Positions 9,360 to 21,230 of a DNA stretch of 64,000 nt are shown one piece after another. The notes beneath the pieces were generated by a model. It ran no database searches. It was not told the DNA's origin and saw only the letters and a program-made list of their open reading frames with translations. Position 1 is the first letter of the stretch, and each line of letters begins with the position of its first letter. A program made the position numbers and the translations under genes. Source of the DNA: CAVONB01 sp963697205 (GTDB lineage: Bacteria > Pseudomonadota > Alphaproteobacteria > Rhizobiales > Hyphomicrobiaceae); contig CAVONB010000006.1 in assembly GCA_963697205.1 (NCBI GenBank), positions 310,001-374,000 of the forward strand. The letters are read 5' to 3'.

Positions 9360-9929
9360 TCAGTCCGCGCGCCGGCTTGCGCGGCGCGGATCGCGCGCGC
9401 GCTTGGGCGCCGGCAAGGCGGATGCCTGATAGCGCTCGATCGTGCTGCGGGCCGCTTCAAGGTTGAGACGGTTGATCTCCGCGGGCAAGGACACGCGCGC
9501 GCCCGAAACCAGCACGATCTCCGGCATCAGCGTCTTGCGCCCGTGGTGGTCGTAGTGGATGAACGACCGGATCTCCGCGATCTTCTCGAACGCGAGATGC
9601 CAGGTCGATGTCGCGAACGGATTGTGACGCACCAATGCGACGCGCTGCCGGCCGGGATCGAACACCGCCGCTTTCACCTCGCCCCCGCTGATGAGGCTCG
9701 CCGCGAACAGGAGCGTCGACAGCGCCAGCGCGGCCAGAAGCAGGAAAAGCAGGATCGGCTCGTCTCTGAGCCATTGGTGATTGAAGCTGATCGCCAGCGC
9801 GAGCGGCGCAACGAACCCGAACAGCAGCGGCGCGGCCGCCTGCCAGCCGCGGTAGGCATCGGCGTTGTCCGCTTCGAAGTTGAAGGGTGCCAGAGTGATG
9901 ATGTCGTCGGAACGGGACTGGGCGGTCAT
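9360..9929 (-). CDS. Membrane protein with PH-like C-terminal region (copy A)
   Basis: Unrecognised 189-residue protein. Two adjacent transmembrane helices lie near residues 32-50 and 57-80, followed by a beta-rich cytoplasmic domain (AAVFDPGRQRVALVRHNPF, then EIRSFIHYDHHG and a strand ending SLPAEIN) that resembles the bacterial PH fold found behind two-helix hairpins. The C-terminal 25 residues are Arg/Ala-rich. The gene at 10195-10692 has the same layout and shares short motifs, including an FATS stretch, so the two look like a tandem duplication. The function is unknown. Confidence 0.65.
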   Translation of the reverse strand: MTAQSRSDDIITLAPFNFEADNADAYRGWQAAAPLLFGFVAPLALAISFNHQWLRDEPILLFLLLAALALSTLLFAASLISGGEVKAAVFDPGRQRVALVRHNPFATSTWHLAFEKIAEIRSFIHYDHHGRKTLMPEIVLVSGARVSLPAEINRLNLEAARSTIERYQASALPAPKRARDPRRASRRAD

Positions 9930-10194
9930 TTGTCTTCAACCCTGTGTAGCCCAAAGGTTATGCGATCGTGCACGAGGCTGCTTAATGCTTCGTTAGGAAC
10001 TTGGATAAATGTCGAGATGATTCGCAAAAAAATCGTTGAGCACGTCCGCGTGCGCAGCACGTCAGCACCCAGATTGCGGGGGCGATGGAGCCGCGGCCAG
10101 GCCGTCCGGCTACGCCATGTCGCAAGGATGACTTAAGGCGCCGCCGGTGGCGGCACGATCGCCGGCTGTCGGGCGGCGCGCGGGTGACCCCTCG

Positions 10195-10692
10195 TTAAAC
10201 GGCCAGCCCCAGCACCTTGCGAAACAGCCGCACGTCGCTGTCGTCGAGCATCATGGGGATCTCGACCGTCGCGCCGTCTTCCAGCACCAGATGCGGCAAA
10301 CGGATCGCATAGCCGTCGTCGTCGTAGACCGTTGTGACCTTGAGGTCGGCGACGTCGTCGGTATCGATCCGTTCCTGCGATGTCGCGAACGGCCCCGCGC
10401 GGTAGATTTCGAGCATGCCGCTGCCGGGATTGGCAGCCAGCGCCACGATCGGCCCCTTAAAGAAGACGCTGACGACGAACACGACGAGGGCAACGAAGAA
10501 CAACAGCATCAGCAACACGACGAGGATCGGCCCCGAGCGCTGGAAGGCCATCGGCGCCAGAACCATGAAGCCGACCAGCGGCAGCGTGAGCCCCATCAGG
10601 ACGGGCGACAGCGCATTAAGCCCTGCGTAGGCGGCGCGGGGGTCGCCGCCGTCACTGAGGATCAGCCGTCCGTTGTTGTCCGCCGTGATCAT
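10195..10692 (-). CDS. Membrane protein with PH-like C-terminal region (copy B)
   Basis: Unrecognised 165-residue protein with the same plan as the neighbour downstream. A short N-terminus contains AYAGLNALSPVLMGLTLPL (copy A: AYRGWQAAAPLLFGFVAPL). Two hydrophobic helices follow (about 33-50 and 56-78), then a beta-rich domain with GPFATSQ, a VTTVYDDDG strand pair and VEIPMMLDDSD. The shared order and motifs support paralogy. A 265-base gap with no gene separates the two copies. Predicted inner-membrane location; role unknown. Confidence 0.65.
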   Translation of the reverse strand: MITADNNGRLILSDGGDPRAAYAGLNALSPVLMGLTLPLVGFMVLAPMAFQRSGPILVVLLMLLFFVALVVFVVSVFFKGPIVALAANPGSGMLEIYRAGPFATSQERIDTDDVADLKVTTVYDDDGYAIRLPHLVLEDGATVEIPMMLDDSDVRLFRKVLGLAV

Positions 10693-10816
10693 CGCCCTGC
10701 CCCAGCCTGCGCCAAGTCACCCTGTGCGAGGCTTTCAATATTAGCAGGAAGACGTGAACGTTCCCGCAAACACGCCGTCTGCGGACTAGGCAATCTCGTC
10801 TGCCGAAATTAACCAA

Positions 10817-12091
10817 TCAGGCCCACTCGCCGCGCCGGAACACTGGCGTACGCCGCCCGTTCTCGTCCAGACCGTCGATATCGATCTCGTCGGAGCCGAT
10901 CATCCAGTCGATGTGAATGAGGCTCTTGTTACCGCCGCGCCGTGCGACCTCCTTGGCCGACAGGTTCGCCCCGTCGACGAAGCACTTGGAGTAGCACTGC
11001 CCCAGCGCGATGTGGCAGGCCGCGTTTTCGTCGAACAGCGTGTTGTAGAACAACAGCCCGCTCTTCGAGATCGGCGAGGAATGCGGCACGAGCGCCACCT
11101 CCCCCAGCCGGCGTGCGCCCTCGTCGGTGTCGAGCACCTTCGAAAGCACATCCTGCCCGCGCGAGGCTGTCGCCTCGACGATGCGGCCCTTCTCGAACCG
11201 GACGGCGATGTCCGAGATCAGAGTGCCCTGGTAGGACAGCGGCTTGGTCGAGCGCACGTGGCCCTCCACGCGCTGCGCATGCGGTGTCGTGAACACCTCT
11301 TCCGTCGGGATGTTGGGATTGCACACGATGCCGTTCTTGGCCATCGACGCGCCGCCCTGCCACTCGTGCCCGTCGGCCAGCCCCACCGTCAGATCCGTGC
11401 CCGGTCCCGTGAAGTGCAGCGCGTGGAAGCCGCGCTTGTTGAGCCACTGCGTCCGCTTGCGCAGCGCCGCGTTGTGCTCCTTCCAGGCCGCGACCGGATC
11501 GTCGCGGTCGACGCGCGAGGCCGCGAAGATGGCGTCCGCGAGTTTGGCGACCGCCGTTGCCTCGCTGGCCTTGGGGAACACCTGCTGCGCCCAGGCTGTG
11601 CCAGGGTAGGCGACGATGTTCCAGTTGATGTCGAAGTTCGCGATCTTCTCCAGCGCCGGCTTGTAGGCAAGCGACATGGCCTTGTTGGCCCGCGCGACCT
11701 TTGCGGGGTCCTGCTCCGACAGCAGCATCGGGTTGTCGCCGACGATGGCGAGGCGCGCGGTATTGGCGTCGAAAGCCTTGGCGATGCCGTCGTAGAGCCA
11801 GTTCGCCGCGCGATCGAAGCTCGCCTCTTTGCCGAAGCGGTAGCGTGCGAGCGTCAGCTCCTCGTCACCCAGGATGGGAATGACGAGCCCCGCTCCGGCC
11901 TTGTAGGCGTGCTCGGCGATGCGTCGCACGAGGGGAAGGGCCACCACCGGCGCGGTGAGGAACAGATCCTGCCCCGGCTGGAGCTTGAGACCGATCTTGA
12001 TCGCGACCTCCGCCAGCCGGTCGAGCTTGTCGGGATCGATGGCAGTGGCGAGTGTGCGGCGGGCGGCGGTCTTCGGTGCGGTCTTGGTCAT
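10817..12091 (-). CDS. M29-family aminopeptidase
   Basis: Cytoplasmic metallo-aminopeptidase of 424 residues, similar in length and organisation to the thermophilic aminopeptidases AmpS/PepS (MEROPS M29). Visible family features are NPNIPTEEVFTTPH near the middle (metal-ligand glutamates), VVEAT-like substrate strands, EVALVPHSSPIS, and the C-terminal SLIHIDWMIGS supplying His and Asp ligands. It removes N-terminal residues from peptides in general turnover. It lies 54 bases downstream of typA on the same strand, so they may be cotranscribed. Confidence 0.9.
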   Translation of the reverse strand: MTKTAPKTAARRTLATAIDPDKLDRLAEVAIKIGLKLQPGQDLFLTAPVVALPLVRRIAEHAYKAGAGLVIPILGDEELTLARYRFGKEASFDRAANWLYDGIAKAFDANTARLAIVGDNPMLLSEQDPAKVARANKAMSLAYKPALEKIANFDINWNIVAYPGTAWAQQVFPKASEATAVAKLADAIFAASRVDRDDPVAAWKEHNAALRKRTQWLNKRGFHALHFTGPGTDLTVGLADGHEWQGGASMAKNGIVCNPNIPTEEVFTTPHAQRVEGHVRSTKPLSYQGTLISDIAVRFEKGRIVEATASRGQDVLSKVLDTDEGARRLGEVALVPHSSPISKSGLLFYNTLFDENAACHIALGQCYSKCFVDGANLSAKEVARRGGNKSLIHIDWMIGSDEIDIDGLDENGRRTPVFRRGEWA

Positions 12092-12145
12092 GGTCGTCTC
12101 GATCGGCGGTCGGTGGGCGGTTGATGTGAGGCGCGCAGGGCGCGA

Positions 12146-13984
<1,839 letters not shown>

Positions 13985-14273
13985 ACCTGGGTCCGGTGAT
14001 ACGCGCCGAGAGCACCGGGCAGGACCCGGAATTGTGCGGCGCATCATAAAAGCTGGCCGCGAGGTAGCACATTCGCCGTGCCCCCGCTAGCGGGTGTCGC
14101 TGCAACAGCCAGGCGCGCACCACGCCAGCTCCGGCGAAATCCGCGCGGCGCCGGGGGCATCGGCCTTGTCACGCTTCTTGCGAAGCGGCCCGCGACCATG
14201 AATGACCGTACCGTTTCGGGGCAGGCGCCTGCCGCATCCGGGGCGGTGCCGCACCATCCTCGGAGACCGCCCC

Positions 14274-14801
14274 ATGTTCGAGCGCAACAAGGTCGACAAC
14301 TCGACGGAGCTCACGTCCGTGCCCGTCGAGATCGGCATCGACGGCGAGACCGCCAAGGGCAAGCTCTGGATCGCGCGCTCCCGCACACTGTCGGACGTGC
14401 TCAACGGACCGACGCAGTTCCTCGATTTCGAGAGCTACGACGGCGCGCGCGCACTCATTGCCAAGGCGGCGGTGCGCTCGGTCAAGCTCGCCCCAGTGCC
14501 CAACGCGCCCAATCTGCAAGCGCGTGTCAGGGACGACAGCTTCGACCCCTACACCATCCTCGGCGTGCAGCGGGGCGCGCGCTGGGAGGAGATCCGTTCG
14601 GCTTTTCTCGCCCGCGCCAAGGCTTACCACCCCGACCGCTACGCCAACGCCGAGTTGCCCGACGAGGTATGCGACTACCTCGCCGTCATGGCCCGCCGCA
14701 TCAATGCCGCCTACGCCGCGTTGGAAGACACCGAGCAGAAGGCCGTCGCCGTCCGCGCCGGCCGAGCCGAACCCATCTACTCATCGGCCCCCCGCGCCTG
14801 A
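14274..14801 (+). CDS. J-domain protein with unusual N-terminal domain (copy 1)
   Basis: A 175-residue co-chaperone-like protein. Residues about 15-72 form a small beta-rich domain (VPVEIGIDGETAKGKLWIA, then a LSDVLNG helix). Residues about 89-155 are a compact J domain with YTILGV at its start and the DnaK-activating tripeptide His-Pro-Asp at 119-121. There is no Gly/Phe linker or zinc domain, so it is not DnaJ itself. The next gene has the same order of domains. A probable DnaK partner with a specialised client or location is inferred. The start at 14274 is chosen because the conserved N-terminal domain begins soon after it. Confidence 0.8.
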   Translation: MFERNKVDNSTELTSVPVEIGIDGETAKGKLWIARSRTLSDVLNGPTQFLDFESYDGARALIAKAAVRSVKLAPVPNAPNLQARVRDDSFDPYTILGVQRGARWEEIRSAFLARAKAYHPDRYANAELPDEVCDYLAVMARRINAAYAALEDTEQKAVAVRAGRAEPIYSSAPRA

Positions 14802-14901
14802 GATCGAACCTTGCGCCGGTCTTGAAATCTTAAGCCGGCGTTAGCGCCTGAATCATATTCTCCGTCGTCTCTGCTCGCAGATCGGAGGAACGGGTCGCGT
14901 C

Positions 14902-15435
14902 ATGGCGCCGGAAAATTATGCGCGCTGGCTCAAGGAGAACGCCGTTGCGACACCGGTCGAGGTGTCGCTGGTCGACGGCACGCGGCTGAAGGGCATCCTG
15001 CGCGTGCCCCGCGACCGCACGCTGCGCGACCTGATGAACGGCGGCGATCCCTTCGTCGAGTTCGATTGCCAGGACAACGGACCCACCGTCGTCTCCAAAT
15101 CCTCGATCCTCTCCCTGCGCCCGTTCAAGTTGCCGCCCGCCGAGCAGCTGAAGAAGCGGCTGGAATTCGTCGATCAGGTCGGCGCGGAGAAGGCGTTGGG
15201 CCTGACGCGCTCAGTCACCCGCGCCGAGCTGAAGCCGATCTATCGAAAGCTCGCCGCCCTCTACCATCCCGACAACTACCCCCGCGGCAAGTATCCCGAC
15301 GAAATCTGTGATTTCGTCACGTCCATGTCCCGCCGGCTGTATCTCGCCTATGTCGAGGTCGACGCCATGCTGGCAGGGCAGGAGGCCGCCGAGGAGGCCT
15401 TCCAGGCGAGCCAGCCCGGCCAGCGCGTCGCCTGA
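14902..15435 (+). CDS. J-domain protein with unusual N-terminal domain (copy 2)
   Basis: A 177-residue paralogue of the preceding gene, 100 bases downstream. The N-terminal domain (residues about 17-75, VEVSLVDGTRLKGILRVP then LRDLMNG) resembles that of copy 1. The C-terminal J domain keeps helices II and III and His-Pro-Asp at 122-124 (YHPDNY) but has a divergent first helix lacking the usual Tyr-x-x-Leu-Gly. A good ribosome site (CGGAGGA) precedes the ATG. The shared PDE(V/I)CD and RR(I/L) motifs after the HPD strengthen the pairing. Function unknown. Confidence 0.78.
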   Translation: MAPENYARWLKENAVATPVEVSLVDGTRLKGILRVPRDRTLRDLMNGGDPFVEFDCQDNGPTVVSKSSILSLRPFKLPPAEQLKKRLEFVDQVGAEKALGLTRSVTRAELKPIYRKLAALYHPDNYPRGKYPDEICDFVTSMSRRLYLAYVEVDAMLAGQEAAEEAFQASQPGQRVA

Positions 15436-15487
15436 TCCCGGCCCGAACACGGAGAGTCCGGCCTCGACGCGGCGAGGCAGCTCTTCG

Positions 15488-16393
15488 CTACACCCGCGCG
15501 ACCTGGTCGCCCGGAAACGGCGTGCCCCTGGCGAGCCGTCCGTCCTCGATCTCGCGCATGTGGTCGAGACGGTCCTGCAACTCCTGCAGAGCCCGCGAGG
15601 GCGGCGGCTTCAGCTCTGCGATCCGGCGGCCTTGCGCCTCCGCCATGGCAGCCGCATGCGGCGTACGGCCCGTCACCTTGAGGCGTCGACTGGCCGATCG
15701 CAGAACGGGCGTCGTGGGCTCCTCCAGATCCAGCTCCTCCAGGAAATTCTCCCGCAGGGCGGCAAAGGACGTCTGCACGAGTTCGGCGACGAGCGCGCGC
15801 TCGGCCGGCGTCGGCTTGGCGTCCGGATGGATCGTGGTCATGGCGCGGCGCATGTTGTGGAGCGGCGCGAAAGGATAAAGGCCGATCAACTTGTCGGTCT
15901 CGCCGACATTTTTGTAGGCGATGCGCATCGTGTCGATGGTGCGCGACAGCTCCTCGCAGACATCGAGGTACTGGTCCAGCGACGGGGTCTCGCGCGCGCA
16001 GTAGGTGACGAGCGCCGCCTTCGCCTTGACGATGCGGCGCCACTCTTCCTCCAGGCTTTCCACGAAGTTCGCCCGCTTCTGCAGCATGCTCGCCAGGTAG
16101 GCCGCCGCGATGGTCACGAACACCACCGCCATGTCCTTCATGAAATCGTAGAAGCCGGCGGCCAGCGCGGTCAGCTCCGCGCCGCCGATGCCCAGCTGCG
16201 GCACGGCCGGCACGCCCAGTACGGCGGCGACCTTCGCGGCCAGGCCAACGGCGAGGACCATGACAAGCCCGAACGTGATCTTTCGCAGGCGGCGGTTCAA
16301 TCTGGCGCGGGTCATCGGGGCAATCCGTCGGGGTGGGAGCCGAAATGGTGGTCTCGACCCGGAAGATGGCGGCGACATGGCGGCATCGGACAA
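15488..16393 (-). CDS. Membrane-anchored hypothetical protein
   Basis: Not recognised; 301 residues from the first ATG or 275 from the ATG at 16315 (MTRARLNRR), which begins closer to the conserved-looking part. Two hydrophobic segments (FGLVMVLAVGLAAKVAAVL, and a second around AVVFVTIAAAYLASML) are followed by a long charged helical domain with a Cys-containing region (TYCARETPSLDQYLDVCEE) and a basic/proline-rich tail. It is convergent with the second J-domain gene, with 52 bases between the two stops, and upstream of it on the same strand lies the TerC-family gene. It is probably an inner-membrane protein with a cytoplasmic domain. Confidence 0.6.
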   Translation of the reverse strand: MSDAAMSPPSSGSRPPFRLPPRRIAPMTRARLNRRLRKITFGLVMVLAVGLAAKVAAVLGVPAVPQLGIGGAELTALAAGFYDFMKDMAVVFVTIAAAYLASMLQKRANFVESLEEEWRRIVKAKAALVTYCARETPSLDQYLDVCEELSRTIDTMRIAYKNVGETDKLIGLYPFAPLHNMRRAMTTIHPDAKPTPAERALVAELVQTSFAALRENFLEELDLEEPTTPVLRSASRRLKVTGRTPHAAAMAEAQGRRIAELKPPPSRALQELQDRLDHMREIEDGRLARGTPFPGDQVARV

Positions 16394-16460
16394 ACGCGCC
16401 CGTCCCCGCCGCGCAGCGCATCAGACAGGTGCGCTGCGCGTTGCGTCTGCGTGCTGAGCG

Positions 16461-17219
16461 TCACGCCGTCTCGTCTCGCTGTGCGTGCTTGGCAGCGTTC
16501 CGCCGCCGCGCCAGCATGTTGAGCCCTTCCACCAGCGCCGAGAAGGCCATGGCGGCGTAGACGTAGCCTTTCGGCACATGCGCCCCGAAGCCCTCCGCGA
16601 TCAGGATCGTGCCGATCAGCAGCAGGAACGCCAGCGCCAGCATAACGATCGTCGGGTTGGCCGCGACGAAGTTGGCGAGCGGCGTCGCCGCCACCAGCAT
16701 GACCATCACGGTCACGACGACGGCGATGACCATGATCGGCACATGCGGCGTCATGCCCACCGCCGTGATGATGCTGTCGACCGAGAACACGAGGTCGAGC
16801 AGCAGGATCTGACCGATCGCGGCGCCGTATCCGAGCGTAGCGCGCCGATCGTCGAACATGTCCGGGCTGGGTGTCGGGTCGACCTTGTGATGAATTTCCT
16901 TCGTCGCCTTCCACACCAGGAACAGGCCGCCTGCGATCAGGATCAGGTCGCGCCAGGAGAAGCCCTGGCCGAAAACGGTGATGACCGGTGCGGTGAGCTT
17001 GACGATCCAGGCGATGGTGCCGAGCAGCAGCAGCCGCAGGATCAGGGCTGCGCCGATGCCGATGCGCCGCGCGCTCTCACGCTGGTGCTCGGGCAGCTTG
17101 TTAGTCAGGATGGCGATGAAGATGAGGTTGTCGATTCCAAGGACAACCTCCATCGCGATCAGCGTTGCCAGCGCGACCCAGGCTGCGGGGTCCGCAAAGA
17201 TCGTCAGAACTTGGTCCAC
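16461..17219 (-). CDS. TerC-family integral membrane protein
   Basis: Multi-helix membrane protein of 252 residues, a family linked to tellurite resistance and metal (Mn2+) export. Two conserved acidic motifs within membrane helices are present: VVLGIDNLIF near the N-terminus and LVFSVDSIIT in the second half. A GTG at 17219 with GAGGGA just upstream is preferred over an ATG 60 bases further out. It lies between argG and the hypothetical membrane gene, all on the same strand. The family assignment is strong; the transported ion is not known here. Confidence 0.9.
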   Translation of the reverse strand: MDQVLTIFADPAAWVALATLIAMEVVLGIDNLIFIAILTNKLPEHQRESARRIGIGAALILRLLLLGTIAWIVKLTAPVITVFGQGFSWRDLILIAGGLFLVWKATKEIHHKVDPTPSPDMFDDRRATLGYGAAIGQILLLDLVFSVDSIITAVGMTPHVPIMVIAVVVTVMVMLVAATPLANFVAANPTIVMLALAFLLLIGTILIAEGFGAHVPKGYVYAAMAFSALVEGLNMLARRRNAAKHAQRDETA

Positions 17220-17320
17220 GCTTCCCTCATCCCCCCGTGCGGTTGCTGCCAAGGTCGGCAGGACGAGCCCCGATTGCAAGGCCCGGGTTTCCCGCCTGTG
17301 GGTGGCTGGCCGTCAACGTT

Positions 17321-18571
<1,251 letters not shown>

Positions 18572-18672
18572 TGCGGGTCCTGAGCGATCATCGGAAAGTT
18601 GGGCGGACTATAGAAAGATTGCGGACCGGGGCAAGACGGACACGTCGGCGCGGCCGCGGGAAAAGGTGTCGG

Positions 18673-19233
18673 ATGTCGCAAACCAGTGACGAGCGCCCAG
18701 GCCAACCGACCGCGCGCCCGGCCGGCCGCCCCTCTGGTCGTCTGGCCGCCATCGAGCAGGCCAGCCGCCGCAGCCAGGACGCGATCAACGTGCTGGGCGC
18801 CGTCCTGGTGGAAGTCTTCCACTACCTCGCCCTGTTCGTCATCGGGGCGGCCACCGTCTGGGCCGCCGTCTTCGAATTCTGGCACGTCGTCACGACCAAG
18901 CACCACGCCTCGATCGAGGACCTGCTGCTGCTCTTCATCTACCTGGAGATCGGCGCCATGGTCGGCATCTACTTCAAGACCAACCACATGCCGACTCGCT
19001 TCCTGATCTACATCGCCATCACGGCGGCCACGCGCCACCTGATCGGCGTCGTCAATCACCACGATCACGCCCAGCTCGACGTGCTGCTGATCGCCGGCGT
19101 CATCCTCGTCCTGTCGATCGCCTCGCTGATCGTGCGCTACGCGTCATATCGCTATCCCGCCGACCAGCGCACCCGCGACGGCTCCGACCTGTCCGACGCC
19201 GACGCCAGCGCGCGGGGCAGGCGCGAGGGCTGA
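18673..19233 (+). CDS. PsiE-family membrane protein
   Basis: Inner-membrane protein of 186 residues resembling the phosphate-starvation-inducible PsiE family. A polar N-terminus is followed by four transmembrane helices: about 42-66, 83-101 (IEDLLLLFIYLEIGAMVGIYF), 110-125 and 137-157. The conserved YFKTNHMPTRF loop and HLIGVVNHH are characteristic. The ATG at 18673 follows AAAAGGTG at a good distance; the longer frame upstream is basic and unlike the family. The biochemical role is not established. Confidence 0.85.
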   Translation: MSQTSDERPGQPTARPAGRPSGRLAAIEQASRRSQDAINVLGAVLVEVFHYLALFVIGAATVWAAVFEFWHVVTTKHHASIEDLLLLFIYLEIGAMVGIYFKTNHMPTRFLIYIAITAATRHLIGVVNHHDHAQLDVLLIAGVILVLSIASLIVRYASYRYPADQRTRDGSDLSDADASARGRREG

Positions 19234-19329
19234 ACCAAGAGCCGCCGCTCGACCCGCGCGGTTGGGTGCGCCCAGCTCATGCGCTGGCGCGGTTGCAGTC
19301 CCACCGGCCGGTCTACGTTGGCACGCCGG

Positions 19330-20049
19330 CTACTGCGGCATGGGCGGGAAAACGAAGGTGCCTGACACGATGCCCTTCAAGATCGCGCAGCCATGTCCCG
19401 GGGAGGTGAAGTGCCGGAAGGCGAGCGCGGCGTAGGCATCCGGTGCCATGCCGAGCAGCTTGTCGTTGAACGCGGTGAGGTCGCTCGTCACCCCCGGCCG
19501 CTGCATCGCCATCAGCTGGTCGCGCGCCGCCGCGTCCATCGCCTGCAGTTGGATCGCATAGGCCACGTACTCGTGCGCGGTTTGCGACACCTGCCGGCCG
19601 GCCAGCGCCTGCCAGAACACCGCGTGCGCCACCTCGTGCACGACGATGCTCTCATAAAGTCCCGCCGGCCCGAGCGCGGCGTAGGGCGATGACGCGGGCA
19701 CGTGCGCGCAGTCCGCCGCGCTCGCGATGCGGATGGTGTTGTCCGTGAGGTGGAAGGTCCCGAAGGCCATCTCGTCGCATGACCCGTCCGCGCGGCGCGT
19801 AACGGCAACCGAAAGGCGCTCTCGCGCCTCAAGGCCGCATTGGCGTAGCAGGCCGGTCGCCTTGCCCGCCGCCGTACAGATGATGTCCCGCTCCTGCGCG
19901 GTCGCCCCCGTCACGTCGACCGCGACCGCGCGGCACGCCGCGCCCGCTGCCGCGACGGTCACAGCCCCGGATAGAGCCACCACCATCGCGGACGCGAAAC
20001 CGAGCCTGAGCCGCGCGATGGGCCTCGCGCCGTGGCGATAGGTGGGCAT
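19330..20049 (-). CDS. Secreted protein with HEVAH zinc-protease-like motif
   Basis: A 239-residue exported protein resembling DUF6639 proteins. The N-terminal signal segment is about residues 13-38 (basic start, hydrophobic core, AAAGAAC). The mature part carries cysteines at about 58, 71, 91 and 114 and the motif VVHEVAHAVFW, giving His138, Glu139 and His142 as in gluzincins, with HEYVAYAIQLQ downstream as a possible third-ligand region. It may be a periplasmic metallopeptidase or a catalytically inactive relative; no activity can be claimed. The ATG at 20049 gives a clean signal peptide. Confidence 0.7.
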   Translation of the reverse strand: MPTYRHGARPIARLRLGFASAMVVALSGAVTVAAAGAACRAVAVDVTGATAQERDIICTAAGKATGLLRQCGLEARERLSVAVTRRADGSCDEMAFGTFHLTDNTIRIASAADCAHVPASSPYAALGPAGLYESIVVHEVAHAVFWQALAGRQVSQTAHEYVAYAIQLQAMDAAARDQLMAMQRPGVTSDLTAFNDKLLGMAPDAYAALAFRHFTSPGHGCAILKGIVSGTFVFPPMPQ

Positions 20050-20221
20050 TGTTTCCCCTTGCCCTCGGGCCAGCGGCACGATGCGTGGCCCCGCCGACGG
20101 ACAAATTTTCACCGGCCGCACAAACGCTAGGCCATTGCCACCAACGTGTCATCTTGCGATAGCTCTGCCGACCGCGACCCACCAGCCATCATCGGCCACG
20201 CACAGCAAGCCAGGAGCCGCC

Positions 20222-21148
20222 ATGCCCGCGCCCGTCAAGATCACGCTCTCCGGCTACGGCCCCCCGCACACCTCGTTTTCCGTGGCCTTGAAGATGATCG
20301 GCGAGCGGCTCGAGGCGAAGTTTCCCGGCCAGCTCGACCTCAAGTACGTCTTCAACATCATGGACGTCGCCTACAAGGCGGAGGACAATCTCTGGCTCGT
20401 CGACCGGGGCATCCTGAGCCTCGCCTACCAGTCGTCGAGCTACCTGACCGACGACGTGCCCGAACTCGGCTTCCTCGACCTGCCGTTCTTGTTTCCCGAC
20501 AACATGGTCGCCCGGCGCGCAATGGACGGGGAGATCGGCCGCCGCATGGTCGCTGCGATCGAAGCACGCAAGAACTACCGCATCCTCGGCTGGTTCGAGA
20601 ACGGCATGCGCCACCTGTCGAACCGCCTGCGCCCGGTGCGCACCCCCGCCGACCTCGCCGGTATGTCGATCCGCATCCTGCAGTCCGACGTCCACAAGCG
20701 CACATTCGAGCTTTTGGGCGCCAGGCCCATGCGAATGGACCTGTCGGAGGCGCGCAAGATGATAACGGAAGGCACCATCGACGCGCAGGAGAACCCGCTC
20801 GCCAACACTGTCACCTACGGCGTGCACAACTTCCACAAGTACCACACGCTGACCAGCCACTTCTATCTGTCGCGCCCGATCTTCGTGCACCGCGACGCGT
20901 TCGAGAGCTGGCCGAAACCGGTGCAGGAGGAGATGCGCGCCGCCGTCGCCGACGCCGTTACTTGGCAGCGACAGGACGCGCTGCGCGAGCATGAGGAGAG
21001 CCGCAAGGCGATAGAGGCGGCCGGCGGCGAGATCGTGGAGTTGACCGACGCCGAGCGCGCCCTGTTCCGCGCCGCCGTCAAGCCGCAGCTCGACGAGGCG
21101 CGCAGCACTTACGACGCCGAGCTGTTCTCGCTGCTCGCGCGCCTGTGA
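20222..21148 (+). CDS. TRAP-type substrate-binding protein (DctP family) without signal peptide
   Basis: A 308-residue solute-binding protein of the DctP family. Family features are an early strand-helix with PPHTSFSVALK, LAYQSSSYL, the WFENGMRHLSN motif before the long RPVRTPADLAGM segment with its substrate-clamping arginine region, and EGTIDAQENPL. The ATG at 20222 has AGGAG upstream and begins directly with the first beta strand, so there is no signal peptide; extending upstream in frame gives no signal-like sequence. No DctQ or DctM membrane genes are adjacent. It is either a cytoplasmic binding protein or has lost its export signal. Confidence 0.82.
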   Translation: MPAPVKITLSGYGPPHTSFSVALKMIGERLEAKFPGQLDLKYVFNIMDVAYKAEDNLWLVDRGILSLAYQSSSYLTDDVPELGFLDLPFLFPDNMVARRAMDGEIGRRMVAAIEARKNYRILGWFENGMRHLSNRLRPVRTPADLAGMSIRILQSDVHKRTFELLGARPMRMDLSEARKMITEGTIDAQENPLANTVTYGVHNFHKYHTLTSHFYLSRPIFVHRDAFESWPKPVQEEMRAAVADAVTWQRQDALREHEESRKAIEAAGGEIVELTDAERALFRAAVKPQLDEARSTYDAELFSLLARL

Positions 21149-21177
21149 GATAAGGGTCGGCAGGCGGCACGGTTGAG

Positions 21178-21204
21178 CCCGCCGGCCGGCTCGTCGCCGG
21201 CGGG
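21178..21204. terminator. Hairpin between convergent genes
   Basis: CCCGCCGGC (21178-21186) pairs perfectly with GCCGGCGGG (21196-21204) across a 9-base loop. It lies between the converging TRAP-like and antiporter genes. No U run follows, so termination is likely but not certain. Confidence 0.45.
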
Positions 21205-21230
21205 CGGGCAGCCGTTGCCGACCGATGCGC

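Noticed and set aside
20042..20221. N-terminal extension of the TRAP-type protein as a signal peptide
   Set aside because: The in-frame upstream sequence is Pro/Thr/Arg-rich with no hydrophobic core, and the best ribosome site is directly before the internal ATG.
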